Program-made: the position numbers and the translations under genes
The notes under the pieces: generated by a model
What the model saw: only the letters and a program-made list of their open reading frames with translations
Told to the model about the DNA's origin: nothing
Databases searched by the model: none
In this document: one piece after another, positions 7,933 to 14,007 of the stretch
Layout of the letters: the number at the start of each line of letters is the position of its first letter
Position numbering within the stretch: the first letter of the stretch is position 1
From: JAAFKA01 sp043748455
Lineage (GTDB): Bacteria > Bacteroidota > Bacteroidia > Cytophagales > Thermoflexibacteraceae
NCBI GenBank assembly: GCA_043748455.1
Contig: JAYTNF010000357.1
Location: 1-20,303, forward strand
Length of the DNA: 20,303 nucleotides
Direction of reading: 5' to 3'

Positions 7933-10038
7933 ATGGCAACCAAAAACAATACACAAACCAACACGCAAAATACAGAAGTTCTGTTAAAATTTGACAGAAA
8001 AAACTACGACAATAACACACTCATCAATCTTTATACACATTTGGTAAAACCCCGAATGATAGAAGAAAAAATGTTGGTTTTATTGCGACAAGGCAGAGTT
8101 AGCAAATGGTTTTCAGGAATTGGACAAGAAGCCATTTCTGTTGGTGCAACTTTGGCATTACACAAAGACGAATTCATTTTCCCTATGCACCGAAATCTCG
8201 GCGTTTTTACAGGTCGTGATATGGATTTGGCACAGCTTATGGCACAATGGCAAGGCAAAAAAGATGGTTTTACAAAAGGTCGTGATAGGTCTTTCCATTT
8301 TGGAAGTGCTGAACATTGCGTTGTTGGTATGATTTCGCACTTGGGTCCACAATTATCGTTGGCTGATGGTGTGGCGTTGGCAAATTTATTGAAAAGCCCC
8401 ACCCCAGCCCTCCCCGAAGGGGAGGGAGTAAAAAATTCCCCTCCCAAAGGGGAGGGGTTAGGGGTGGGGCTAAACGGGCTTGGCGTTACCCTCGTTTACA
8501 CAGGTGATGGGGCAAGTTCACAAGGCGAATTTCACGAAGCTATTAATGTGGCTGCGGTTTGGCAATTACCTGTAATTTTTGTGGTTGAAAACAACGGTTA
8601 TGGGCTTTCTACGCCAAGTAATGAGCAATTTCGTTGCGAAACTTTTGTCGATAAATGTATTGGTTATGGCATTGAAGGCGTGAGAATTGACGGAAATAAT
8701 GTACTCGAAGTTTATGATACGGTAAAAAATATTGCCGAAGATTTGCGAAAAAATCCACGTCCTTTCCTTATAGATGCGGTTACGTTTCGTATGCGTGGAC
8801 ACGAGGAGGCATCAGGTACAAAATATGTTCCACAAGAACTTTTTGAAATCTGGGGCAAAAAAGACCCGATTGCAAATTATGAAAATTGGTTGTTGGCACA
8901 AGGAGTTTTGACAGAGGCAAAAGTTCAAGAAATTAGAGGAAATATTAAAGCCGAAATTGAAAATGCAGTACAAGATGCTTTTTCAAGAGATGAACCTGTG
9001 GCAAGTCAAGAAGAAATTGACGATATGTATTTCCCTTATAATCAAGTAGTTATAGCACCAACAAGTAATAAAACTACCGAAAAAAGATTTATCAATGCTA
9101 TTTCTGATGCTTTGATGCAAAGTATGGAAAAATATGACAATTTGGTTTTAATGGGGCAAGATATTGCAGAATATGGTGGTGCTTTCAAAGTTACAGAAGG
9201 TTTTGTAGAGAAATTTGGCAAAATGCGTGTGAGAAATACGCCTTTGTGCGAATCTGCAATTATTGGTGTTGCTTTGGGTTTGTCTATCAAAGGTTATAAG
9301 GCAATGGTAGAAATGCAATTTGCCGATTTCGTAACTTGCGGATTTAATCAAATTATCAATAATTTAGCAAAAACACATTACCGTTGGGGACAAAAAGTAG
9401 ATGTCGTTGTGCGTATGCCTACGGGTGCAGGTTCGGCTGCGGGACCTTTTCATTCACAGTCCAATGAGGCTTGGTTTACGCATACTGCGGGCTTAAAAGT
9501 AGTTTATCCTTCAAATCCTGTTGATGCAAAAGGTTTGTTGAATGCAGCCATCGAGGAGCCTAATCCTGTGATGTATTTTGAACACAAAATGCTTTACCGT
9601 TCTATTGCCGAACAAGTACCTGATGACTATTACACAACGCCAATAGGAAAAGCAGTTTTAGCAGTAAAAGGAACAGATTTATCGATAATTACCTACGGAA
9701 TGGGAGTGCATTGGGCTAAACAAATTTTGGCAGAACACCCAGAAATTAGTGCTGATGTCTTAGATTTGCGTACTTTATTGCCTTGGGACAAGGAGGCAGT
9801 GATGGAAACTGTGAAAAAAACAGGTAAAGTCTTAGTTTGCCACGAAGATTGTTTAACAGGTGGTTTGGGTGGTGATATTGCTTCGTGGATTGGTGAACAT
9901 TGTTTTGAATATCTCGATGCACCTGTGTTACGTGAAGGAAGTTTGGATACAGCAGTACCATTTTCGGCGGTTTTGGAAGCGGAGTTTTTGCCTAAAAAAC
10001 GAATTTCAGAGAAAATTCAAAGGCTTTTGGAATATTAG
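7933..10038 (+). CDS. Fused E1 alpha/beta component of a 2-oxoacid dehydrogenase complex, with in-frame palindromic repeat insert
   Basis: A 701-aa thiamine-diphosphate enzyme that decarboxylates a 2-oxoacid (branched-chain 2-oxoacid or pyruvate) and passes the acyl group to the lipoyl domain of E2. The alpha half (about residues 30-355) has the ThDP/Mg motif GDG at 191-193 followed by ENN at 219-221, and an RGHEEASG segment with His290. The beta half (about 385-701) has LVLMGQDIAEYGG, NTPLCESAIIGVALG, MQFADF and GPFHSQSNEAWF with His507, the position of the conserved active-site His. The alpha/beta fusion is common in Bacteroidota. Residues 155-182 (Pro, Gly and Glu rich, PALPEGEG and PPKGEG) are not part of the family and are encoded by a palindromic repeat placed between LADGVALANLL and VTLVYTGDG. 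The frame is kept and both halves stay intact, so the enzyme is probably active. Substrate cannot be settled from sequence. No E2 or E3 gene is in the window, and no clear promoter was seen upstream. Confidence 0.93.
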   Translation: MATKNNTQTNTQNTEVLLKFDRKNYDNNTLINLYTHLVKPRMIEEKMLVLLRQGRVSKWFSGIGQEAISVGATLALHKDEFIFPMHRNLGVFTGRDMDLAQLMAQWQGKKDGFTKGRDRSFHFGSAEHCVVGMISHLGPQLSLADGVALANLLKSPTPALPEGEGVKNSPPKGEGLGVGLNGLGVTLVYTGDGASSQGEFHEAINVAAVWQLPVIFVVENNGYGLSTPSNEQFRCETFVDKCIGYGIEGVRIDGNNVLEVYDTVKNIAEDLRKNPRPFLIDAVTFRMRGHEEASGTKYVPQELFEIWGKKDPIANYENWLLAQGVLTEAKVQEIRGNIKAEIENAVQDAFSRDEPVASQEEIDDMYFPYNQVVIAPTSNKTTEKRFINAISDALMQSMEKYDNLVLMGQDIAEYGGAFKVTEGFVEKFGKMRVRNTPLCESAIIGVALGLSIKGYKAMVEMQFADFVTCGFNQIINNLAKTHYRWGQKVDVVVRMPTGAGSAAGPFHSQSNEAWFTHTAGLKVVYPSNPVDAKGLLNAAIEEPNPVMYFEHKMLYRSIAEQVPDDYYTTPIGKAVLAVKGTDLSIITYGMGVHWAKQILAEHPEISADVLDLRTLLPWDKEAVMETVKKTGKVLVCHEDCLTGGLGGDIASWIGEHCFEYLDAPVLREGSLDTAVPFSAVLEAEFLPKKRISEKIQRLLEY
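8395..8471. repeat. GC-rich palindromic repeat inserted in frame in the E1 gene
   Basis: About 77 bp with imperfect terminal inverted repeats (AGCCCCACCCC at 8395-8405 and GGGGTGGGGCT at 8461-8471). It contains two internal hairpins: CCCTCCCC/GGGGAGGG (8408-8415 with 8419-8426) and CCCCTCCC/GGGAGGGG (8438-8445 with 8450-8457). Its GC content is far above the AT-rich surroundings. It reads through in frame as a Pro/Gly/Glu-rich linker. Repeats of this CCCCTCCCC..GGGGAGGGG type are usually intergenic in Bacteroidota. Element boundaries are estimated from the symmetry. Confidence 0.85.
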
Positions 10039-10059
10039 AACTTAATAAATATATCTATG

Positions 10060-10152
10060 TACGTTGTCAATGGTGCTTTCGCACCTTGACAATGGTGCTA
10101 TAAATCACTTTTATACGCTTGTCAAGGTGCGAAAAGCACCATTGACAACGTA
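10060..10152. repeat. REPIN-like double hairpin between E1 gene and the nuclease-like gene
   Basis: Two adjacent hairpins that are reverse complements of each other apart from one extra A. Hairpin 1 is 10064-10092 (TTGTCAA t GGTGC / GCACC TTGACAA). Hairpin 2 is 10119-10148 (TTGTCAA GGTGC / GCACC a TTGACAA). The whole 10060-10152 block can also fold as one long stem of about 32 bp. A second pair, CTTTTATACG (10108-10117) and CGTATAAAAG (10149-10158), extends hairpin 2. It sits 22 bp after the E1 stop codon and before a convergent gene, so it may act as a bidirectional terminator, although no T run follows either side. Confidence 0.75.
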
Positions 10153-10180
10153 TAAAAGTTAGCAAAATAGTTCTTTTATT

Positions 10181-10828
10181 CTATGCAAACCTTTCTTCTG
10201 TTTTCTGTTTCAACCACAAAAGAATAGCGAAAATTTGATAAATATCCCTGCCCGCAGCATTGTAGGCATTACTTACTGAATATTCTTTGCCTTCGAGTAT
10301 CACAAAAAACCAACTTCGCCCTACAACAAAACAACCATACAGAGTTTCGCCATCTGCATTTTGAGTTTGTGCTGCAACCATAGCAATTAATAATTGTCCT
10401 AACGGGTCATTATCTCTGCGTTTTTCTTGTTTGTATTCGTGCAAAAAGAAAAATGGTTTTTGTGGAATTTGCTTGCCTTTTGCCAACATAAACTCTACTT
10501 TTCCCGAAGTCGTTTTTGTTCCATCTGCATAAGTTATAGACATTGGGCGTTGCGTAAAAACTTTGTAATGATTGCTTACATATTTTACCAAATTAACAAA
10601 AGGGCTAATAAACATAAATTTTAGTTCGTCTTCATTCCAAGTATCTACATAGTTAAATAGCCTTTCACTAAGTTCTTCAATAATAGGTCTATCTTTATGT
10701 CCGTTTTCCAATGAAAAATTTTCAAATTCTAACCATAATTTGTGTTTATAAAGCCTTGTTAGCCCAAATTCTTGTTCTACTTCTTCGTATAACCAGGCAT
10801 CAAAAGATTTATTTCGTATTCTTTCCAT
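10181..10828 (-). CDS. Unknown protein with PD-(D/E)XK-nuclease-like pattern
   Basis: A 215-aa soluble protein from the ATG at 10828, with no signal peptide or membrane segment. I do not recognise a named family. The pattern GKVEFMLA (Glu112), then LHEYKQE (Glu131-Tyr-Lys133), then DPLGQLLIAMVAAQ (Gln145) matches the E-x(18)-ExK arrangement plus a downstream GQLL helix seen in many PD-(D/E)XK nucleases. This is inference from motif spacing, not a family match. The N-terminal half is charged and helical (ERIRNKSFDAWLYEEVEQEFG). It follows the AAA_13-type ATPase gene on the same strand after a 344-bp gap and has its own -7-like element, so it may be independently expressed. Small orphan proteins of this kind can be multi-copy in Cytophagales. 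Confidence 0.75.
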   Translation of the reverse strand: MERIRNKSFDAWLYEEVEQEFGLTRLYKHKLWLEFENFSLENGHKDRPIIEELSERLFNYVDTWNEDELKFMFISPFVNLVKYVSNHYKVFTQRPMSITYADGTKTTSGKVEFMLAKGKQIPQKPFFFLHEYKQEKRRDNDPLGQLLIAMVAAQTQNADGETLYGCFVVGRSWFFVILEGKEYSVSNAYNAAGRDIYQIFAILLWLKQKTEERFA

Positions 10829-10844
10829 AATTTTTTCTTATATG

Positions 10845-10852
10845 CAAAATTA
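10845..10852 (-). promoter_or_regulatory. Candidate -7 element of the nuclease-like gene
   Basis: TAATTTTG on the minus strand fits TAnnTTTG and would start a transcript about 10 nt before the ATG at 10828. No TTTG is seen 19-21 bp upstream, so support is weak. Confidence 0.3.
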
Positions 10853-11172
10853 TACATTTTTACAAAGTAAATCTACATTTTTTATAAATTTGTAAGTTTT
10901 CAGTGAACTCCAAAAATTAATACAGTTATTTGGGCTAAAACGGTGAAAAAGGCTAATTGGGCGGGATTGTAATGGATTTTTTTCAAGATTTTTATTTTAT
11001 TTGGAGGAAAAGAAAGGATAGAAAAATAGCAAACTTTTTACGGTCTGCTATTTTTATTGTAAAAAATTTTTGATAACGAACAGGGCTTGGCGTTTTTCAA
11101 GAACAAATATTGAAACGATATTCGTCAAACCCCAATAACACCAAACCTAATGTTGGCTGTATTCCATTTTTG
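10853..11172. other. Gap between the nuclease-like gene and the ATPase gene: hairpins and one arm of an inverted repeat
   Basis: No gene was seen. The gap holds a 10-bp stem AAAAATAGCA/TGCTATTTTT (11022-11031 with 11046-11055), which on the minus strand runs into a pyrimidine-rich stretch and may terminate the ATPase transcript. An imperfect 11-bp hairpin (11082-11092 with 11123-11133) has a mismatch, a wobble pair and a roughly 30-nt loop. Bases 11152-11165 (GTTGGCTGTATTCC) match, inverted, a site upstream of the ATPase gene. Confidence 0.5.
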
Positions 11173-13448
11173 TCAATTTGTGTTTTCGGGTATATTCATC
11201 ATCATATTATAGTGTCCAGTATTTTGCGTGTATGCAAAAATATTTTTGAACACATCTAAATATTTAGTAATCGTTTCATTTGGGGCTTCAACAAATAAAT
11301 CATCAGGTAAAGTATGTGAACCTTCATTTGACCAGCTTAATAAAGACCTACATATTTCTCTTTCTTCTGGCGTTGGAAAATTATTGATTAAAATGTCATC
11401 TCTTTTATTTCCCAAGATACTAAAATAATTTTCAAGTATCCTTCTTAATGTGTTTTGTATAGTAATACCAGAGTTATTTTTCCATTCTTTTATTTCTCTC
11501 CAAAGCAATTCATAAGAAGATTGAATTGGGTTTTTGTCCGAATAATAATGAATAGTTGATACTTTATTGTTCTTCCGTAAAATCCAAAATTGAGGTTTTT
11601 CTCCTTTTCTATTATTTATGCCTTCAAATGATACCTCTTTGTGAAAATATACATTGTGAGTTAATAAAATAATTTGTTTTATGTTGCCTGTTTCTGATTT
11701 GACTGTTTTGATAATTTCTTTAATTAATGTACTAACTACAAATAAAACATTGCTATCTAAACTTGAAATAGGGTCGTCAATAACTAATATTCGTTCTTCG
11801 TTTACTGTCTCTTTTAAAACACTACCTTTTGCTAATTGAAGGAAATAAAGAAAAGTAATAAAAGTAATTTCACCTTCACTTAAAGTTGTTTCTGCCATTG
11901 TTCCATCTTCTCTCTGTATTTGATAAAACCCTTTATCAGTTGCTGGCACAATTTCAAAATTTAGAAATCCATACGACTTTAAAAGTCTATTTATTTCATC
12001 TATTGTTGGTTGAATACTTGTAACATTCCTACTTAAATTTTTAATTTCAGTGTCTAATTTTAAGTATTCCGTTCTTTTTAAATCAATTTGACTTTGTAAA
12101 GCTATAATTCCTTTTTCTAGTCCGTCTTTGTCAGTATTAAACTTTACAATTTCGGTTTTATACTCTTCAATAATTAGTTTCCAAATTGCCTTAACAAGAT
12201 TGTTCCTTTCTGTATTGAAATTGGTAACAATGTCATTATGCTTTTTAATTTCTACATTTGCGTTTGTGATTAGTTCAGAAATCAAATCTAAATGTTCTTT
12301 CAAGGAATTCAATTCAATACTTCTACTTGGTTCTTTTACTTTACTATTTAATAATTCATTATTCGCAGCATTTTGACTAATTAATGTTTTTAGGTATGCT
12401 GAAAATTTATCATTATTTAGTTTGGTATCTTTAAAATCTTTATGATACGTTTCTACACCATTTAGTTCGTTAATCAAGTTTTGTGAAAGAGCATTGTATG
12501 CTTGCTTTAATTCTTTTATTGATTTTATATTGTTCAAATAGGTTTCATCAAAAAAACTATCTAATTGGCTTTTAAAATCTTCTGTTATAGTTTTTTCTTG
12601 ACAAAATGGGCAAGTTTTATCTGCTTGTAAATAATCTCTACCTTGATTTACCCAGTCGTTTATATTTAGTTTTTGAATAAGTTTAGCAATATCTACATCA
12701 GCTTTACCAACAATTATTTTTTTCCAAATTTCATTGTTTTCGGTTTCAATAATTCTATCAAATGAAATAGGATTTATTGGTGTTATGGTTTTAGGAATTT
12801 CGCCAAAAATAGTTTTAGCTTTTTCTTTTAGGTTTTCAATAGTATCTAAAACAGCTGTGTTAGTCTTGTATTCTTGTAATAATCTATTTTTGAAAAGTTC
12901 GCCAGATTTCATTGAGCCAATAAATGCCTCTTTAAAATCTTTTTCGTACTTTTTAAAAAGTTTTTTCCAACAATTTTCAGTAAACACCTTTTCTAAATCT
13001 GCTTTTTTTTCAACTTGTGCAGTTAGAGTTTCTTTCTTTTTTATTTCATCTGCTTTGATAATTTTTAGTTCTTCAATTTTATCATCTATTGTTTTTATTT
13101 GCTCAGCAGTTGCTTCGCCAAGAGTAAAAATACCTCCTAATTTTCCTTTCCCAAAGTTTCTTTCACGAAATTCTTTGTTGTAAACTAATGTACTAAGTGA
13201 AATCGCATTTTTCCAAGCTAACGAACATTGATTAAATTTGGTATCAGTTAGATTATAGAGGAAGTTGGAAATTGTTGTCTTGCCACAACCATTTGCACCA
13301 TAAATAAAATTTACCTTTTTCAAGTCATTTACTTGAATTCCTGTGTTGTCATAGGTTGCAATATTCTTTATGATTATTTTTTCTATCATTCTTATTGTAT
13401 AGTTTAGTCTGTTGAGTATTTTGGAATTTGGGTTGGATTACAGCCAAC
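11152..13448. repeat. 14-bp inverted repeat flanking the RloC-like gene
   Basis: GTTGGCTGTATTCC at 11152-11165, just after the stop codon, and GGATTACAGCCAAC at 13435-13448, in the 5' leader, are inverted copies with 13 of 14 bases matching. The similarity stops at both edges. The enclosed segment is 2.3 kb and holds only the ATPase gene. No target-site duplication was found. Confidence 0.55.
11173..13389 (-). CDS. AAA_13-type ABC ATPase, RloC/PrrC-like, possible anticodon-nuclease-type defence protein
   Basis: A 738-aa protein with a split ABC/SMC-type ATPase and a central coiled coil. Walker A is GANGCGKTT (31-39). Long charged helices run from about 95 to 200 and 285 to 460. CPFC at 260-263 is a CxxC like the zinc hook in RloC and Rad50. 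The signature-like LSEGE is at 503-507, Walker B is ILVIDDPISSLD (534-545) and the H-loop is LTHN (576-579). After the ATPase comes a C-terminal domain (about 615-738) with LRRILENYF and NEGSH. Arg649-x3-Glu653 followed by His692 resembles the Arg/Glu/His set of the PrrC/RloC anticodon nuclease domain, but the Glu-to-His spacing (38) is longer than the roughly 31 I recall for PrrC. Such proteins guard against phage by cutting tRNA or otherwise halting growth when host integrity is disturbed. The domain layout is clear. The nuclease activity is inference. The start is the ATG at 13389, directly before the beta-strand leading to Walker A. No restriction-modification genes lie nearby. Confidence 0.85.
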   Translation of the reverse strand: MIEKIIIKNIATYDNTGIQVNDLKKVNFIYGANGCGKTTISNFLYNLTDTKFNQCSLAWKNAISLSTLVYNKEFRERNFGKGKLGGIFTLGEATAEQIKTIDDKIEELKIIKADEIKKKETLTAQVEKKADLEKVFTENCWKKLFKKYEKDFKEAFIGSMKSGELFKNRLLQEYKTNTAVLDTIENLKEKAKTIFGEIPKTITPINPISFDRIIETENNEIWKKIIVGKADVDIAKLIQKLNINDWVNQGRDYLQADKTCPFCQEKTITEDFKSQLDSFFDETYLNNIKSIKELKQAYNALSQNLINELNGVETYHKDFKDTKLNNDKFSAYLKTLISQNAANNELLNSKVKEPSRSIELNSLKEHLDLISELITNANVEIKKHNDIVTNFNTERNNLVKAIWKLIIEEYKTEIVKFNTDKDGLEKGIIALQSQIDLKRTEYLKLDTEIKNLSRNVTSIQPTIDEINRLLKSYGFLNFEIVPATDKGFYQIQREDGTMAETTLSEGEITFITFLYFLQLAKGSVLKETVNEERILVIDDPISSLDSNVLFVVSTLIKEIIKTVKSETGNIKQIILLTHNVYFHKEVSFEGINNRKGEKPQFWILRKNNKVSTIHYYSDKNPIQSSYELLWREIKEWKNNSGITIQNTLRRILENYFSILGNKRDDILINNFPTPEEREICRSLLSWSNEGSHTLPDDLFVEAPNETITKYLDVFKNIFAYTQNTGHYNMMMNIPENTN

Positions 13449-13480
13449 TTGGTAATATAAACCACCTTGCCTATGTTTCC

Positions 13481-13511
13481 CAAATCTAAAAACTAATTTA
13501 ACAAAAACAAA
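13481..13511 (-). promoter_or_regulatory. Promoter candidate for the RloC-like ATPase gene
   Basis: On the minus strand, TAGATTTG (13481-13488) fits TAnnTTTG, and TTTG (13508-13511) lies 19 bp upstream, giving a full Bacteroidota-type promoter. The transcript would start near 13474 with a leader of about 85 nt that contains one arm of the flanking inverted repeat. The promoter therefore lies outside the segment bounded by the inverted repeats. Confidence 0.5.
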
Positions 13512-13805
13512 GTAATTTCATTATAATTTTACTCCACCTCCACAACTCCGCCTGCTCACTTTTCTCTGCCAATATTTTATCCTCCCGTTTTTGCAATAAC
13601 AAATTAATCCTTGCTTGCTAGACCTTTTTATCGAAAATTTCCTTGCCTAATTATCCATAACGAAGTTCCTTATGATAGTTTCCTTGTCGAAGAATTAAAA
13701 AGTAAAACAATTACAACACCTTTGCAAGCCATTCAAGAAATTATACATATTGCAACAGCTATTTATGAAAAATTATGTTTTTATGTGGAAAGTAGTATCA
13801 TTTAA
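13512..13805. pseudogene. Short coding remnants on both strands, unrecognised
   Basis: Plus strand: a 64-codon frame (13611-13805, TTG start, in-frame stop just before) ending EELKSKTITTPLQAIQEI.. then IYEKLCFYVESSII. It has protein-like composition but no recognisable family and no start signals. Minus strand: a roughly 38-codon frame (about 13500-13617) reading QARINLLLQKREDKILAEK, then SEQAELWRWSKIIM, bounded by a stop on each side and also protein-like. Neither looks complete, so they may be leftovers of decayed genes. They could equally be chance frames. Confidence 0.25.
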
Positions 13806-13834
13806 TTAAATTTAAGTAATTGGAAAAAATAAAT

Positions 13835-13899
13835 GTACCACAGACTTTAGTCTGTAATCTCTTGATAATCAAAGCATCACATACTAAATTCTGTGGTAC
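13835..13899. repeat. Inverted repeat with GTACCACAGA/TCTGTGGTAC arms
   Basis: The 16-bp arms GTACCACAGACTTTAG (13835-13850) and CTAAATTCTGTGGTAC (13884-13899) pair with one mismatch. The left arm overlaps a smaller hairpin ACAGACT-TT-AGTCTGT (13840-13855). CAGACTTTAGTC is shared with 683-694, which shows a dispersed intergenic repeat family. Confidence 0.65.
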
Positions 13900-13930
13900 A
13901 ATATTGTCAATTAATTAGTTACTTGTACTT

Positions 13931-13990
13931 ATTTGTATATTTTGTCATTCTGAGCAAAGCGAAGAATGACAAAAAAATAGAATATACAAA
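13931..13990. terminator. Hairpin after the DISM/PP2C phosphatase gene containing a TCATTCTGAGC-type repeat
   Basis: The outer arms ATTTGTATATT (13931-13941) and AATATACAAAT (13980-13990) are exact inverted copies. Inside them TTGTCATTCT and AGAATGACAA pair around GAGCAAAGCGA, with an 8-nt bulge on one side. The inner GTCATTCTGAGC..GAAGAATGAC unit belongs to a repeat type common in bacterial intergenic DNA. It lies 18 bp after the stop codon of the minus-strand phosphatase gene and may serve as its terminator. Confidence 0.6.
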
Positions 13991-14007
13991 TAATTTTAAT
14001 CAGGTGC

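Noticed and set aside
8031..8447. 138-codon minus-strand frame inside the E1 gene
   Set aside because: It is antisense to well-conserved E1 alpha coding sequence, and its content is explained by that gene.
11082..11161. Integron attC site next to the RloC-like gene
   Set aside because: The GTTGGCT and AGCCAAC cores do not fit GTTRRRY/RYYYAAC, the arms of the candidate structure do not pair at the outer sites, and no integrase is in the window. Kept only as a remark.
12734..13183. 149-codon plus-strand frame inside the ATPase gene
   Set aside because: It is the Phe/Ser-rich antisense shadow of the Lys/Glu-rich coiled coil, a common artefact.
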